A stretch of 39,265 bases of DNA, taken from the IMG/VR virus record IMGVR_UViG_3300005602_000005, positions 1 to 39,265 of that record; one strand, written 5' to 3'. Below, one piece after another: positions 1 to 8,028 of the stretch. The stretch comes from a virus. A model generated the notes under the pieces. That model saw only the letters and a program-made list of their open reading frames with translations. It had not been told where the DNA came from and ran no database searches. How positions within the stretch are numbered: position 1 is the stretch's first letter; every line of letters starts with the position of its first letter. A program made the position numbers and the translations under genes.

Positions 1-2237
1 GATGTTGTATTTGTACTACCAAGTGTGACTGTTTTCGCGCCGGCACCGGATGCGATTTGAACTGATTGAGCGCCAGTTCCATCAACTATTCTAACAAGTC
101 CTGTTCCCGCGGCTGTTGAACCAATAGTTAATGTCCCTGATGTTTGTGCATCACCAATGACAATACTTCCTGTAGTCATCGCATGTGCTAATGACAACGA
201 ACCAGCTGTTTGGGTATTGGCAATTGATATGATATTAGCACCCGTTCCTCCGATTGTCACATCTGTCTCTGCCGATCCTGTACCGATTGCAACTGTTTGT
301 AAGGTACCTGTGGAATTACCAGTCAATATATTAACTGAATATGTACCTGCTGTTCCAACACCCGTCATTATATTTAATGTCTGAGCACCGGCAGGGGTTG
401 CGCCAGAAAGAATATTAACTGTATTAGGCCCTGTGATTGTAGAAGCGCTTGAAATGTTTACAGTTTGACCCGTTATATTATTTGCAGCGCCGACTGTAAT
501 TAAGCCTGTCATATTTGCGCCACCAAATGAAATGCTGCCTGATGTCATCGCATTTCCAACCGAAAAGGTACCTGTAGTGGTTGTATTATTGATTGCTATG
601 ACGTTTGCTCCAGTTCCACCAATAGTTACATCTGTACGAGCTGAACCTGTTCCTAAACTTATTGTCTGCGTTGTTCCTGTCGAATTTCCTGTAAGAACAT
701 TGACTGCATAAGTTCCAGCAGTTCCAACACCCGTCATCAAATTAAATGTTTGGTTAGCGGCTGGTGTTGCACCTGCTAATACAGAAACTACGTTAGAGCC
801 AGCAATTGAAGCACCAGAAGCAATCGAAACAGTTTGACCCGTTGCATTGGTTGCAGCACCTAGTGTAATTGTGCCGGTTCCTGGAGCTCCACCGATAATT
901 ACAGTACCACTAGTCAAAGCAGTACCAATAGAAACAGATCCTGTTGTTTGCGTATTACCAATCGCTATGACGTTTGCAGCGGTGCCACCGATTGAAATTG
1001 TTTTAATACCGGTAATGCCTGTTCCAATATTGATATTACCTGCACCCGTTCCACTAAAAAGATTAAAGTTTTGAGTACCACCCGTTGCATTTCCTGAAAA
1101 TAGATTAAACGTTTGAGTACCTGCGGATGGTGCTCCACCAAATATTGTAACAGTATCGTTTTGAGCTTCGTTACCACCGGCAATTGTTATAGTTCTAGCA
1201 GCAGCAGGAGCTACATTACCAATATCTATTGTTGTAACTCTTGTGTTATTGCCAAGTTTAAGAGTACCTGTACCAGCAGATCCAATGCCCGAAAGAATAT
1301 CAACTTCACTATTCGCTGCCGAGGCACCATTACCAATCTGAATAATTTGACCGCCAACGTTTATAGCGCTACCGATATTAATATTCTGCCCGGCTGTTGA
1401 ATTGCCAAGAGTAATAAGTCCTGTTTGTGTTGCTCCACCTACTGTTATGGCTGCTAAAGTTGTACCAGTAATAAGAACATTACCAGTACCTGATTGAATT
1501 GTAGTGCCAGCAGTTCCAGAGGCTGCGCCCAATATTACCGTATTATTCGCTGAATCATCAGCGAGATGAACCGTATTTCCATTACCATTTAGAGTAAAAT
1601 TACCGCTTCCGGTATTAAACAATATCGCACCGCTACCTGCTGCATTACCTATTGTAGTATTACCATTACCGGAAGTATTGATGTTTACAGCTCCATTAAC
1701 TGTTAATCCAGAAAATGTAATCGTGCCAGTTACAGAAAGATTTCCGCCTACTGTCGCATTTCCTGTTAACGAAAGATTACCACCGATAGATGCATCCGAA
1801 GTTACTGTTAGAGTTGATCCTGCTGTCAATGTAGTCGTAGAAGCGATAGAACCAGGGGCAATAAAGACAGAAGGAACCGATACGATCAATTCATGGGCAG
1901 GAGCATTCGCCACAAGTCTAATTTGATTAGCAGTACCAATAATTGCGATATTGCCCCCTACTGGACTTACTGTACTAACACCATCTGAAAGAGTGTTTAA
2001 TACCCCGCCTGAGTTTGAAACTAGTGTCCAAGCAGGAACTCCAGCACTATTTCCCCCTTGATAATACATGTTTCCAGATCCTCCTTGAGATAGATCGGAA
2101 AGCCAAAAATAACCGGATGCATATTGCTTATCGATTGTATTGCTAGGATTTCTCTTAGCAATAATCATGGGCATCACTACTCCACCTTGAGGAGCATCAC
2201 CATAAGTAAATGAACTAGGCACAAATGGAGAAGTCAT
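1..2237 (-). CDS. Repeat-rich tail fibre protein, N-terminal part (runs off the left edge)
   Basis: The frame is open from the ATG at 2237 to the left edge, about 745 codons with no stop, so the C-terminus is missing. The first ~100 residues are a unique head domain that includes the motifs YFWLSDLSQGG and GNMYYQGGNSAG. The rest is Gly/Thr/Ser/Asn/Ile-rich beta-repeat sequence (GGNLSLTGNATVGGNLSVTG-type) expected of a long trimeric phage fibre. Near the edge the repeats become regular 123-residue units. It is the first fibre gene after the ejection-protein genes and faces three plus-strand genes at 2328-3255. The right window edge carries a fibre C-terminus on the same strand, probably the other end of this gene. 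Fibre function is inferred from composition and context; no receptor-binding domain is visible here. Confidence 0.75.
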   Translation of the reverse strand, partial: MTSPFVPSSFTYGDAPQGGVVMPMIIAKRNPSNTIDKQYASGYFWLSDLSQGGSGNMYYQGGNSAGVPAWTLVSNSGGVLNTLSDGVSTVSPVGGNIAIIGTANQIRLVANAPAHELIVSVPSVFIAPGSIASTTTLTAGSTLTVTSDASIGGNLSLTGNATVGGNLSVTGTITFSGLTVNGAVNINTSGNGNTTIGNAAGSGAILFNTGSGNFTLNGNGNTVHLADDSANNTVILGAASGTAGTTIQSGTGNVLITGTTLAAITVGGATQTGLITLGNSTAGQNINIGSAINVGGQIIQIGNGASAANSEVDILSGIGSAGTGTLKLGNNTRVTTIDIGNVAPAAARTITIAGGNEAQNDTVTIFGGAPSAGTQTFNLFSGNATGGTQNFNLFSGTGAGNINIGTGITGIKTISIGGTAANVIAIGNTQTTGSVSIGTALTSGTVIIGGAPGTGTITLGAATNATGQTVSIASGASIAGSNVVSVLAGATPAANQTFNLMTGVGTAGTYAVNVLTGNSTGTTQTISLGTGSARTDVTIGGTGANVIAINNTTTTGTFSVGNAMTSGSISFGGANMTGLITVGAANNITGQTVNISSASTITGPNTVNILSGATPAGAQTLNIMTGVGTAGTYSVNILTGNSTGTLQTVAIGTGSAETDVTIGGTGANIISIANTQTAGSLSLAHAMTTGSIVIGDAQTSGTLTIGSTAAGTGLVRIVDGTGAQSVQIASGAGAKTVTLGSTNTT
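130..1100 (-). repeat. Imperfect 369-bp tandem repeats inside the tail fibre gene
   Basis: Equivalent landmarks recur at 175, 544 and 913, giving a period of exactly 369 bp (123 codons). Two units are well conserved, a flanking unit is cut by the window edge, and the unit starting at 913 decays after about 100 bp. The period is a whole number of codons, so copy number can change without breaking the frame. Short-read assembly could easily break or collapse here. Confidence 0.75.
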
Positions 2238-2327
2238 ATAAACATCCTTGTTAAATTGACTTCAAAATACATATACCAAAATAAAAATTGAATATGATAG
2301 ATAGACAGAGATTAACAAGTGTGTAAA

Positions 2328-2546
2328 ATGGAACAGGAATTCCTAACCATCAAAGAAGCGGCTGTTGTTTTCGCTTGTCATCCAAACACAATTCGTCGTG
2401 CAATACGATTAGGTTATATTGTTACAATAAGAGTTGGAAAAGGGCCAAGAAGCCCCTACAGAATATCCAGGAAGTCAATAGATGATATTCATGAGTTAAT
2501 CATCTCTCAGCATAGACTCAAGGCCGATCGATCACAAATTAAATAA
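2328..2546 (+). CDS. Excisionase-family helix-turn-helix DNA-binding protein
   Basis: This is a 72-residue protein. The N-terminal FLTIKEAAVVFACHPNTIRRAIRLGYI is spread over residues 5-31 and matches the excisionase-type (HTH_17, MerR-like) winged helix pattern: a 'T.KEAA' first helix, then 'hp.TIrRai..G.i'. The basic 'RSPYRISRKSIDDI' stretch is the usual wing and following helix. I chose the ATG at 2328 over the in-frame GTG at 2319; neither has a strong ribosome site. It opens a three-gene plus-strand cluster between two late minus-strand genes. No integrase is present, so a role as a small transcriptional regulator is as likely as excision. Confidence 0.7.
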   Translation: MEQEFLTIKEAAVVFACHPNTIRRAIRLGYIVTIRVGKGPRSPYRISRKSIDDIHELIISQHRLKADRSQIK

Positions 2547-2605
2547 ATGATTACATCTTACATGTATTCTTGAAGGATGTTATGATTTAGGAAAAAGGAT
2601 GCGTT

Positions 2606-2851
2606 ATGGACTTATTTAACTACTTAGATAAATTAAACTGGCAAACGATCATTGCAATGTTTGCAATAGGTTGGTATTTCACTCGGGATATACGTATGGC
2701 TTTAAATAAATTAGATAGCGACGTTAGAGAACAGGGAAAAAGAACAGATAAACTTTATGAAATGTTCTGTACATTGCAATCTCAAATGAAAGATGAACTT
2801 TTGGTAATGAAAAAAGAACATTATGATTTTATGAAGGAGATTAAGAAATAA
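2606..2851 (+). CDS. Small membrane protein: one transmembrane helix plus coiled coil
   Basis: This is an 81-residue protein. Residues ~12-25 (WQTIIAMFAIGWYF) form one membrane segment. A charged, heptad-like helix follows, ending in MKKEHYDFMKEIKK. The start is preceded by AGGAAAAAGGA. Its stop overlaps the next ATG (TAATG), which suggests coupled translation with the gene at 2851. The same layout, a helix in the membrane and then a coiled coil, recurs in the plus-strand genes at 7310 and 32760. A holin or spanin-like lysis role is possible but not shown. Confidence 0.65.
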   Translation: MDLFNYLDKLNWQTIIAMFAIGWYFTRDIRMALNKLDSDVREQGKRTDKLYEMFCTLQSQMKDELLVMKKEHYDFMKEIKK

Positions 2852-3255
2852 TGGTACTAAATAATCCATTTGATCGTGCTAAAGATCCAGTGAATCATGA
2901 TATTTTTGAGAGATTCTTTTCTCATATCGATATTGTAAAGAAAAGACGAGAATTCGCCGACAGTGTTCATAAAGAAGTGCTTGAAAAATTAGAAAAAAAC
3001 ATTAAGGAAATGACTCCAGAACTTCTTTGTAGTTATAATTCTGTTTATCAAGAATTAACTACAATGATTAAAGATTTTGATAAACAGATTAAATCCACAG
3101 AAAAAAAGACAAAAAAATTATTTGAGTCTTCAACTCTTACAGAAGATATCTATAAAATGCGTGATGAAATGAAAGTGATTAAGAAAAAATTAGACAAATT
3201 AAATTCAGGATTAAAGAATTTTTCTCGATTAAGTGATGCAATGACTGAAGAATAA
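2851..3255 (+). CDS. Coiled-coil protein of unknown function
   Basis: This 134-residue protein is nearly all charged alpha-helix, Lys/Glu-rich, with long heptad stretches around residues 40-125. There is no signal peptide, membrane segment or recognisable domain. Its ATG overlaps the stop of the membrane protein before it, so the two are probably made together, and the coiled coils may pair. It ends 44 bp before the convergent minus-strand gene. I do not recognise the family. Confidence 0.6.
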   Translation: MVLNNPFDRAKDPVNHDIFERFFSHIDIVKKRREFADSVHKEVLEKLEKNIKEMTPELLCSYNSVYQELTTMIKDFDKQIKSTEKKTKKLFESSTLTEDIYKMRDEMKVIKKKLDKLNSGLKNFSRLSDAMTEE

Positions 3256-3298
3256 TCACTTCTTCTTTTTCCCATATTCTCTAAGAAAATAAAGAAGT

Positions 3299-5155
3299 CT
3301 AATCAGGTCTTGACTTTTTGGCTTTTCTTTTTTCTTCATGTTTCTTCTTTGCTGCATGTTTAGCTAATTCCAATGCATCATATAACTTCTCGAACTTACC
3401 GGAATACTCTTTTCCTTTGCCACCACGTTCAGATTGGAGTTTTTGTATGAGTTTGTACATTGCTGCACCAATAGGTGATTGCGTACCTTTTGTCCATGCT
3501 CCAATGTAGTTTTGACCTGTGCTTTTGCGTTGGCTTAGTAGATTTGTCAATTCTTTGGCATCTTCTGGTGAAATATCATCATAGATATATAGCGCACCAT
3601 CATGCGGAACATATGCAAGTTCATTAGTTTTTGGGTCATATCCACTCCAATAAACATTTCGAGAGACTTGCTGTCCACTCTCTTTTTCAATTCCACCAAT
3701 TAGATCATTATAAAGCTCTGCCAAATCTTTTTCTGGCAAAGGAGATTGTATTAATTCCTCTTCTTTTGCTTTATGAAGCTTCCCATCGATATCAATGAGT
3801 GCTTGACCATTGCGCATCTCTTTGACTTCACCCATGCCATTTGGTGAGGCTATGATTGAGTTCTTTTTTATTGGATTTGCTTGTTCAGCAGACAAAGTTA
3901 TATAAGTTTCTGTTGCTCCTCCAGGTATGTTTTCACCTCCCGAATCTCTTTTAATGTGTAAAGAATTTATTCCATTTTCATTAAAATATTTCGTAGCAAC
4001 TCCTCTTCCTTTTTTTGCCAAATGATTTATTTCATCTTCTAATTTTTTTAACTTAACATCATCTATTTCAACGTCATCATTCTTATCTAGATAATTTAAA
4101 TATTCTTCATATTGCTTTTCTTTGTCTAAAAATCTTTCATATATTTCATTGTATTCTTTACTTTTCATTCTAAGATATTTAGTATAATCTTTTCTATCTT
4201 CAAAATGTGCTGTTTTTCCCAACTTTGCATTAACTTCAATTTGTTCATTTCCAGGAAGATTTATTTTAACATCCGAAGGTTTTAAATATACTCCAGATGG
4301 CAATTCTATATCATTTTTTTCTCCTATTCCCAGCTTAAAACCTTCTTTTTCTATATTTTCTCGTGAAGTTTTAGAAGTTTGATGAAATAATTTTTTTTCT
4401 TTTAGATCTTCTATTCTTCCATAATATCTTGGATCTTCTGTTTTAGATAAATAATCCCCTATAGCTTGCTCCATAGGCTTTCCAGATTCTCTTTGAAGCG
4501 CTTTCATCTGCTTTGGAAATCGTGTGTTCAATATAGCGGCGATCTGTTCAGGATCTTTATACTTATCTTTTAATTTATCAACATGTTGTTTTAAATCAAA
4601 CTTAGTTAATATCGGTTCTATATCTATAGTTTTTATTTCAGGTTGCAATTGTGTTTGTTGCTGTGGTATATTAGTTGCATTAACAGGAGGTTGTTGTGAT
4701 AAATTCGTTTTTTTCTGTTCTGCTTGGGATGGTATTGGGAGTTGTTGGGATGGCTGCGTGGACTGATTTAAATCTGATGGGCCAATGGCGTTCTGAATCC
4801 CAGGAATTAATGACTGTAAAGCGCGAGGTACAGATCTTGAGAGAGCAGCAGCAGCGCCTTGCGAAGCTATTGGAATAGCTGCTAATCCAATAGCCGATAA
4901 AGCCTGTTTATTAGCTGTTTCTCGTCTTTGGATATCTGTTTCTCTAGTCTTTTCATATTCGGTTTGTGATTGAAAATCTTCATTTAAAGCTTTTCTACCA
5001 CCGCTCAAAAACTTTAACACTTGATCAACTGTATAACCAGAGGCCAATGCATATTTGATTTTATTAGAATGCTCAGGAAACTTTTTCATCAAGAAATCCA
5101 ATATCTGTTTGGAAGTAAATCCAGATGATAAAGCTTTTGAAATCTGTGAAATCAT
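3299..5155 (-). CDS. Large virion-type polyvalent protein with ADP-ribosyltransferase-like and KTSC-like regions
   Basis: This is a 618-residue protein. The N-terminus has a duplicated motif, SSGFTSKQILDFL (~10-22) and ASGYTVDQVLKFL (~38-50), then an Ala-rich stretch and a Gln/Pro linker (~125-175). Residues ~255-430 resemble an ADP-ribosyltransferase fold: LFHQTS with His258, GVYL near 288-291, and ATETYITL with Glu416 before an 'EQ' turn, an H...Y...E-like layout. Residues ~500-570 (VYWSGYDPKTNEL ... GALYIYDDISPEDA) resemble a KTSC-type domain. The C-terminus is a Lys-rich tail. It follows two other probable internal proteins, with a 1-bp overlap to the gene at 5155. I infer delivery with the DNA. 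The transferase call rests on motif reading only. Confidence 0.55.
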   Translation of the reverse strand: MISQISKALSSGFTSKQILDFLMKKFPEHSNKIKYALASGYTVDQVLKFLSGGRKALNEDFQSQTEYEKTRETDIQRRETANKQALSAIGLAAIPIASQGAAAALSRSVPRALQSLIPGIQNAIGPSDLNQSTQPSQQLPIPSQAEQKKTNLSQQPPVNATNIPQQQTQLQPEIKTIDIEPILTKFDLKQHVDKLKDKYKDPEQIAAILNTRFPKQMKALQRESGKPMEQAIGDYLSKTEDPRYYGRIEDLKEKKLFHQTSKTSRENIEKEGFKLGIGEKNDIELPSGVYLKPSDVKINLPGNEQIEVNAKLGKTAHFEDRKDYTKYLRMKSKEYNEIYERFLDKEKQYEEYLNYLDKNDDVEIDDVKLKKLEDEINHLAKKGRGVATKYFNENGINSLHIKRDSGGENIPGGATETYITLSAEQANPIKKNSIIASPNGMGEVKEMRNGQALIDIDGKLHKAKEEELIQSPLPEKDLAELYNDLIGGIEKESGQQVSRNVYWSGYDPKTNELAYVPHDGALYIYDDISPEDAKELTNLLSQRKSTGQNYIGAWTKGTQSPIGAAMYKLIQKLQSERGGKGKEYSGKFEKLYDALELAKHAAKKKHEEKRKAKKSRPD

Positions 5156-6546
5156 TATCTTCCTATAATATTAACACCCTCAAGAACTCGTTGAATATCA
5201 CTTAAAGGAGGAGTATCAAGTACACCTTTTTGTATATTTTGATCATCTGTTAATTTAAAACCTTCTTCTTCAAGTTCATTTAGCGCATCTCTATACATTC
5301 TCCAATCATATTTCTTATCTTCAAATGCTTTTCTTGCTAAAACAAGACTAAAATTTGGATCTATCTCCTTTAAATCTCTTAATCCATCTTTTATATTTTC
5401 CAATTGATTAGGAGCATAGTCATACCTTGGAAATAAAGTTGTCGTAGCGGTATAGACAGGTTTTTGGCTTCTTATGGCTTCTGGCACTTTATTTAAAGAA
5501 GTTTTCTGACGCTCACTTAATGGATTTATGATTGCCTCTCTTTCTTCTGGATAATATCCAAGATCAGTTAAAAGATTGCGTGCGGTATCATATAAACCTA
5601 AATCTAATATAGGTTTTAAATGGGATCTTAGATCATTAGAAGCTTTTTCAACATCTTTATAAGTTCCTTCAAAAGCTCTTGTAAAAAAATTTTGCAATCG
5701 CGGAGCTGACATTTCTTTTTGAACATTTACAATTGCGTTCTTAAACTTAGCCGCTTCTTTTGCTAAGAATCTATTAATATCAGCATCACTTTCCCCTCTT
5801 TTGGATGCATCTTCGCCTAATTTTTGAAATATAGTTTGAACTTCTGGACTTGCTTTAGGATAAACATCTTTTAAATAGTCAACCGCTCTTTCTCCGTAAG
5901 TTTTTTGTCCCTCTACTCTTTGTGCTAATTCTTTATCAACATCTGCATTATGGATTTTTTTCGTCTTTTCAGCTTCTTGCACTTCTGCTAAAGCTTCTTT
6001 AGGTGTAGTCGGAATTCCTGCGGCCGTTCTTTCTTTTGCTAATTCGCGAGCCTGCTTAATTTGCTCTTGGGGTGTTAAAAGATGGACTTTTTGTCCTGTT
6101 GTAGCAGCCTGCGGAACATTTCCAGGGCCTCCTTGTGGCCCAATGTTTGTAGGAAAATAATCAGGTTGTTGTTGTTGTTGTCCTAAGAATCCAGGAAGTT
6201 GTTGTCGTTGTTGAATTGGTTCTAAAGGTTGTCTTTGTTCACCAGCCAGTGGAGCTTTTTGTCCTGCGTGTGCTTGAGCATATTGTGTAAGCAAAGGGAT
6301 GAGTTGGCCTAAATATCTTTCGCTTCCTGGTATTCCTGCTCCTGCTTTCATTGCTTCTAATGTAATATCTAAAGGAGATGTCCCAGGAGTATTGGAAAGA
6401 TTTCTTATACTTTCTAAACTTTGTTGTAATTGTCCGCGATTGTATCCTTGTTGAACAGCTCCAGGTAGGTTTTGAGATAATTGTTGGCCAATCATCTTTC
6501 CGACTACATCAAAAGGTGAACGTTCTGACGGTAATATTGAAACCAT
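5155..6546 (-). CDS. Probable internal virion / DNA ejection protein
   Basis: This 463-residue protein has a helical N-terminus (FDVVGKMIGQQLSQNLPGAVQQG), a Gln/Pro/Gly-rich low-complexity stretch at ~95-150, and a long, charged, helical C-terminal half. It lies between two genes of similar style and directly after the tail module. In podoviruses that position holds the proteins ejected ahead of the DNA. The stop and the next start share a base at 5155. I recognise no enzyme motif, so the assignment comes from position and composition. Confidence 0.5.
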   Translation of the reverse strand: MVSILPSERSPFDVVGKMIGQQLSQNLPGAVQQGYNRGQLQQSLESIRNLSNTPGTSPLDITLEAMKAGAGIPGSERYLGQLIPLLTQYAQAHAGQKAPLAGEQRQPLEPIQQRQQLPGFLGQQQQQPDYFPTNIGPQGGPGNVPQAATTGQKVHLLTPQEQIKQARELAKERTAAGIPTTPKEALAEVQEAEKTKKIHNADVDKELAQRVEGQKTYGERAVDYLKDVYPKASPEVQTIFQKLGEDASKRGESDADINRFLAKEAAKFKNAIVNVQKEMSAPRLQNFFTRAFEGTYKDVEKASNDLRSHLKPILDLGLYDTARNLLTDLGYYPEEREAIINPLSERQKTSLNKVPEAIRSQKPVYTATTTLFPRYDYAPNQLENIKDGLRDLKEIDPNFSLVLARKAFEDKKYDWRMYRDALNELEEEGFKLTDDQNIQKGVLDTPPLSDIQRVLEGVNIIGR

Positions 6547-6553
6547 GTTTTAC

Positions 6554-7222
6554 CTATATTGTAGAAGGTGATTGACCTGGGAATCTATTAGGATTAATTG
6601 GATTATATTGACTTGCCATGTTTTGACCAAATTGTTGTCCAAATCCTTGACCTGCTGCGCCTGCAAAAGATGAAGCAATAGGCCCGAAGAAACCGCTAGA
6701 AGCGGGCTGATATGTGTTGTTAGTGGGTGTAAGAGCTGTTTGTAACAATGAAAGATAGTTAGAAAATGGCTGCTGACTATATCCTAGAAGTTGAGGAACT
6801 GCTTGCTGCATCATATTACCACGTAAAGCACCAATATTTGTTTCTAAATTGCTTCCTTCTCTTGCAAGTTGATTCCTGAATCCTGTAGAACCTAAAGAAC
6901 CTCCAGAACCCATACTCGCAAAACGATTGGCAAGATCGGGAATCGTTTGCTCTTGAAATTGCCTTTGTAAAGGAGCTTCGAAACGATTGAAAAAGTCAGG
7001 ATTATTGAAAAGACTTTGCAAATATTCATTTCCTGTTTGATATCCTGGCTGCTGTGTAATATTTTGCACTCCTTTCATTCCCATGACGTCTTTCATTATT
7101 TCTTCTAGTCCTCGTCGTTGGGTTTTTGAATATGTAGAGCCATGTTTTTCTTTTTTTCCTCCGAATCCAGACAATCCACCCATTACTAAAGAACCCAATA
7201 AAGCCATTGTTCCAGGATCCAT
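6554..7222 (-). CDS. Probable DNA transfer / ejection protein
   Basis: This 222-residue protein has a short hydrophobic Gly-rich N-terminus (TMALLGSLVMGGLSGFGG). A helical middle (FEAPLQRQFQEQTIPDLANRF) follows, then a Gly/Ser/Gln-rich C-terminus with FGPIASSFAGAAGQGFGQQFGQ. This composition is common in small podoviral injection proteins that may insert in the cell membrane. It is the first of three consecutive probable internal proteins (7222 down to 3299). The hydrophobic N-terminus could be a membrane-active segment. Function is inferred from context. Confidence 0.5.
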   Translation of the reverse strand: MDPGTMALLGSLVMGGLSGFGGKKEKHGSTYSKTQRRGLEEIMKDVMGMKGVQNITQQPGYQTGNEYLQSLFNNPDFFNRFEAPLQRQFQEQTIPDLANRFASMGSGGSLGSTGFRNQLAREGSNLETNIGALRGNMMQQAVPQLLGYSQQPFSNYLSLLQTALTPTNNTYQPASSGFFGPIASSFAGAAGQGFGQQFGQNMASQYNPINPNRFPGQSPSTI

Positions 7223-7309
7223 AAACCACCTATATACTTTTTTCTTAATCTATCACTTAATGGATTTTACAGGTATATTGTTTGTTAAATCTACTCAAAA
7301 GGATCATAA

Positions 7310-7486
7310 ATGGAATTAATAAAAAAACATGTTGATACAGTAATTGTGCTCGGTGGAATTTTAGCTTCTGTTCTTTGGATGAATGGAAAGTTTAACGAAA
7401 TTGAAAAAGAAATCGCTATAATGAAAGCAGTAATGATTATGAAGAATATTATGCCGGCAGAATTAGCTCACCATGAACCTAATTAA
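7310..7486 (+). CDS. Tiny membrane protein with coiled coil, plus-strand insert among late genes
   Basis: This is a 58-residue protein. Residues ~9-24 (DTVIVLGGILASVLWM) form one membrane helix. A charged helix (NEIEKEIAIMKAVMIMKNI) follows. AAAGGA lies 7 bases before the ATG. It is the only plus-strand gene between two minus-strand late genes, and its stop overlaps the end of the 8028 gene by 4 bp. It has the same design as the genes at 2606 and 32760. Its function is unknown; holin-like is possible. Confidence 0.6.
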   Translation: MELIKKHVDTVIVLGGILASVLWMNGKFNEIEKEIAIMKAVMIMKNIMPAELAHHEPN

Positions 7487-8028
7487 ACACCATTCCGAAG
7501 ATAGCTCACAACAATAAATCCCGAATAAGCACTTAAATCCACAGTAGTCGTAATTACGATCTGTTTGTTGGACATCGTAAAAGAAATCCTAGGATCTCCT
7601 TGATTCATAAAGGAAAAGTAATCTCCTGTTCCTGCAACTGAAGTATCATCCGTTACAGAAGGTTTTGAAGCCGTACCATATAATTGCGTTATGACAAATT
7701 CGTTATTAATGTTTGGTATGGGAAAAGAAGGATTGCCTGTCAAAGTCAATGTTAAAACTCCTGTATTTGGGTAAGATGGAATATATGCGAATGTTTGATA
7801 GCCATTGCGTATAACTTTAGGCGTTATATACCACCAGACTTCACCATTGAAATTTTCGGTCGCTACAGAATAAACACCTATTTTTTTATCATTTATAATG
7901 TCTGCATAGTTAGCAAAACGATCGACAAGAAAGGAACGTAAACGATCCTCTTCCTCCGGTATATTGGATGTTGTCGGAAGAAAAGGAGCGAATAAATTCG
8001 ATGGACTTGTAGGTTCTGGCGTTGTCAT
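7483..8028 (-). CDS. Tail-associated structural protein
   Basis: This 181-residue protein is rich in beta-forming residues (Thr, Val, Ile, Ser) after a short helical region (EEEDRLRSFLVDRFANYADI, ~25-44). The start overlaps the stop of the large tail protein upstream (ATGA at 8025-8028), so it is translationally coupled to it. No catalytic motif is visible. A small tail appendage or tail-completion role is inferred from position. Confidence 0.5.
   Translation of the reverse strand: MTTPEPTSPSNLFAPFLPTTSNIPEEEDRLRSFLVDRFANYADIINDKKIGVYSVATENFNGEVWWYITPKVIRNGYQTFAYIPSYPNTGVLTLTLTGNPSFPIPNINNEFVITQLYGTASKPSVTDDTSVAGTGDYFSFMNQGDPRISFTMSNKQIVITTTVDLSAYSGFIVVSYLRNGV

Noticed and set aside
157-1926. 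Val/Pro-rich plus-strand frames opposite the fibre gene
   Set aside because: They mirror the repeat codons of the minus-strand gene and show the same low-complexity shadow in each repeat unit.
3256-3298. Possible bidirectional terminator between convergent genes
   Set aside because: ACTTCTT and AAGAAGT can pair, but the loop is long and there is no GC-rich stem, so support is too weak to list.
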